In this document: piece by piece, positions 63,270-64,000 of the stretch
How positions within the stretch are numbered: the first letter of the stretch is position 1
Layout: every line of letters begins with the position of its first letter
Translations under genes and position numbers: made by a program
Source of the DNA: Burkholderiales bacterium
Lineage (GTDB): Bacteria > Pseudomonadota > Gammaproteobacteria > Burkholderiales > JAHFRG01
Direction: 5' to 3'
Length of the DNA stretch: 64,000 nucleotides
Assembly: GCA_035518095.1 (NCBI GenBank)
Contig: DATIXX010000041.1
Span: 1-64,000, forward strand
Notes under the pieces: generated by a model
What the model saw: the letters and a program-made list of their open reading frames with translations, nothing else
Database searches by the model: none
What the model was told of the DNA's origin: nothing

Positions 63270-64000
63270 TCAGACATCAAGACCGTAACGCGACACCGCA
63301 TCCTCGTTCCAATCTAAACCGTTGCCAGGAACATTGCGGATATGAATATGTCCGTCCGCCACTTTGAATGGTTCGGCGAGAATTGGATGCGCCCAGTCCT
63401 GCCACTCCAGCCAATGAGCCGTCGCTGTGACGCGCATGAGGTGACTTGAAATTTCCGGGTAAAGGTGAGTCGACATTTCTATTCCAGCAGCGTCTGCAAT
63501 CGCAGCGGCGCGTAGCCAGCCGGTTACCCCGCCAATGCGCATGAGATCCGGCATCACGTAATCGCACGCGCCCGCGGCGATTGCCTGATACATTGCTCGC
63601 GGGCCGTAAAAGTTCTCGCCTATCTGGATTGGGGTCGCGGTCTCACGGGCAATCTTGGCATTGCCGTCTAGGTCATCATAGGCGATGGGTTCTTCAATCC
63701 AATAGACATCCTCAGAATCGAGCGCTCGGCAGCGTCGCATCGCTTCTCCCAGGCTGAGTCCTTGATTAAAATCGCAGACCAAGATCACGTCATTGCCAAC
63801 AGCTTTGCGAACATTGCGCAGGGCGGCAATATCTTGGGCTAGCGTTTCTCGCCCAACCCGGACCTTCAGCGCTTTGAAATCACCTTCTGCCAATAGCTCG
63901 AGAGCTTCAGCGGCGACTCTGTCCGGGGACATCAAACCGAGACCATTGCTGTTGTAAGCCTTCACTGGCTCGATGGTTCCGCCGAGTAATGTAACCAACG
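63270..64000 (-). CDS. Mandelate racemase/muconate lactonising enzyme family protein (partial, runs off right edge)
   Basis: The C-terminal about 243 residues of an enolase-superfamily enzyme; the N-terminal capping domain lies outside the window. Metal ligands are in VCDFNQGL (Asp), YWIEEPIAYDD (Glu) and QIGENFYGP (Glu). GACDYVMPDLMRIGGVTGWL supplies the conserved Asp, and MSTHLYPEISSHLMR has the general-base His found in mandelate racemase. The usual second Lys of the KxK motif is replaced: ALKVRVGRE reads K-V-R. Sequence similarity to true mandelate racemases is strong in this half. The substrate is not known. Confidence 0.9.
   Translation of the reverse strand, partial: LVTLLGGTIEPVKAYNSNGLGLMSPDRVAAEALELLAEGDFKALKVRVGRETLAQDIAALRNVRKAVGNDVILVCDFNQGLSLGEAMRRCRALDSEDVYWIEEPIAYDDLDGNAKIARETATPIQIGENFYGPRAMYQAIAAGACDYVMPDLMRIGGVTGWLRAAAIADAAGIEMSTHLYPEISSHLMRVTATAHWLEWQDWAHPILAEPFKVADGHIHIRNVPGNGLDWNEDAVSRYGLDV

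Overview
The window looks like a chromosomal piece of a hopanoid-making betaproteobacterium, possibly from an environmental or metagenomic assembly. The gene order hemA-prfA-prmC-grxD, the dxs/ispH/ispG plus hpn gene set and the family resemblances point that way, but no marker gene here settles the genus. About 60 genes or gene remnants are supported. No rRNA, tRNA, CRISPR array or intact insertion sequence was seen.

Layout. (1) 1-5.5 kb: a light/redox-type sensory cluster on the minus strand (REC-multi-PAS sensor running off the left edge, Rcp1-like response regulator, DUF4118-PAS histidine kinase), followed by decayed gene debris: a sensor kinase with an internal deletion and a frameshift, a FUSC-family fragment with a nonsense codon, and a stub of a chloroperoxidase-like hydrolase. 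(2) 5.5-15.8 kb: a ten-gene minus-strand operon for citrate fermentation to acetoin: a CitE-like lyase, an AspT-type exchanger, citC, citD, citE, citF, citX, citG, alsD, alsS. Most junctions overlap by 4 bp or are a few bases apart. (3) 16-23 kb: an AraC remnant, an AI-2E permease, a DUF1275 protein, a second AspT-type exchanger and a malic enzyme. (4) 23.5-29.4 kb: a compact respiratory operon (PQQ alcohol dehydrogenase with a C-terminal haem c domain, membrane dihaem cytochrome c, ba3-type oxidase subunits I, II and IIa). Related short direct repeats lie on both sides. (5) 30-36 kb: two 60-residue unknown proteins, cyclopropane fatty acid synthase, a small metallopeptidase-like protein, and the slipin/NfeD pair. 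(6) 36-56.7 kb: an isoprenoid and hopanoid supercluster: dxs, ispH, hpnH, an hpnB-hpnM fusion, mlaA, hpnL, hpnN, hpnK, hpnJ, hpnI, a squalene synthase, shc, hpnG, hpnA, ispG. (7) 56.9-64 kb: an orphan bufferin-type cysteine-rich peptide, hemA-prfA-prmC, grxD, a zinc alcohol dehydrogenase, a small membrane protein, a DUF924 protein and a mandelate-racemase relative running off the right edge.

How the genes work together. Citrate lyase makes acetate and oxaloacetate. Decarboxylation, perhaps by the malic-enzyme family protein, would give pyruvate, and AlsS/AlsD turn pyruvate into acetoin. The two AspT-type carriers sit where a CitS/CitP/CitT carrier would be expected, so substrate/product exchange is a reasonable inference. 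The PQQ enzyme carries the Asp-x-Asp pattern typical of lanthanide-dependent dehydrogenases and is in an operon with its own cytochrome c and terminal oxidase, so alcohol-to-oxygen electron transfer could be encoded by one transcript. The hopanoid region covers the first and last two steps of the MEP pathway, squalene formation, cyclisation, side-chain building (HpnH, HpnG), head-group decoration (HpnI, HpnK, HpnJ) and transport (HpnN, MlaA, HpnM domain).

The items most worth a second look are the AspT-linked citrate/malate modules, the Asp-x-Asp PQQ enzyme with its private oxidase, the HpnB-HpnM fusion, the ispH leader with a palindrome covering its ribosome binding site, and the orphan bufferin.
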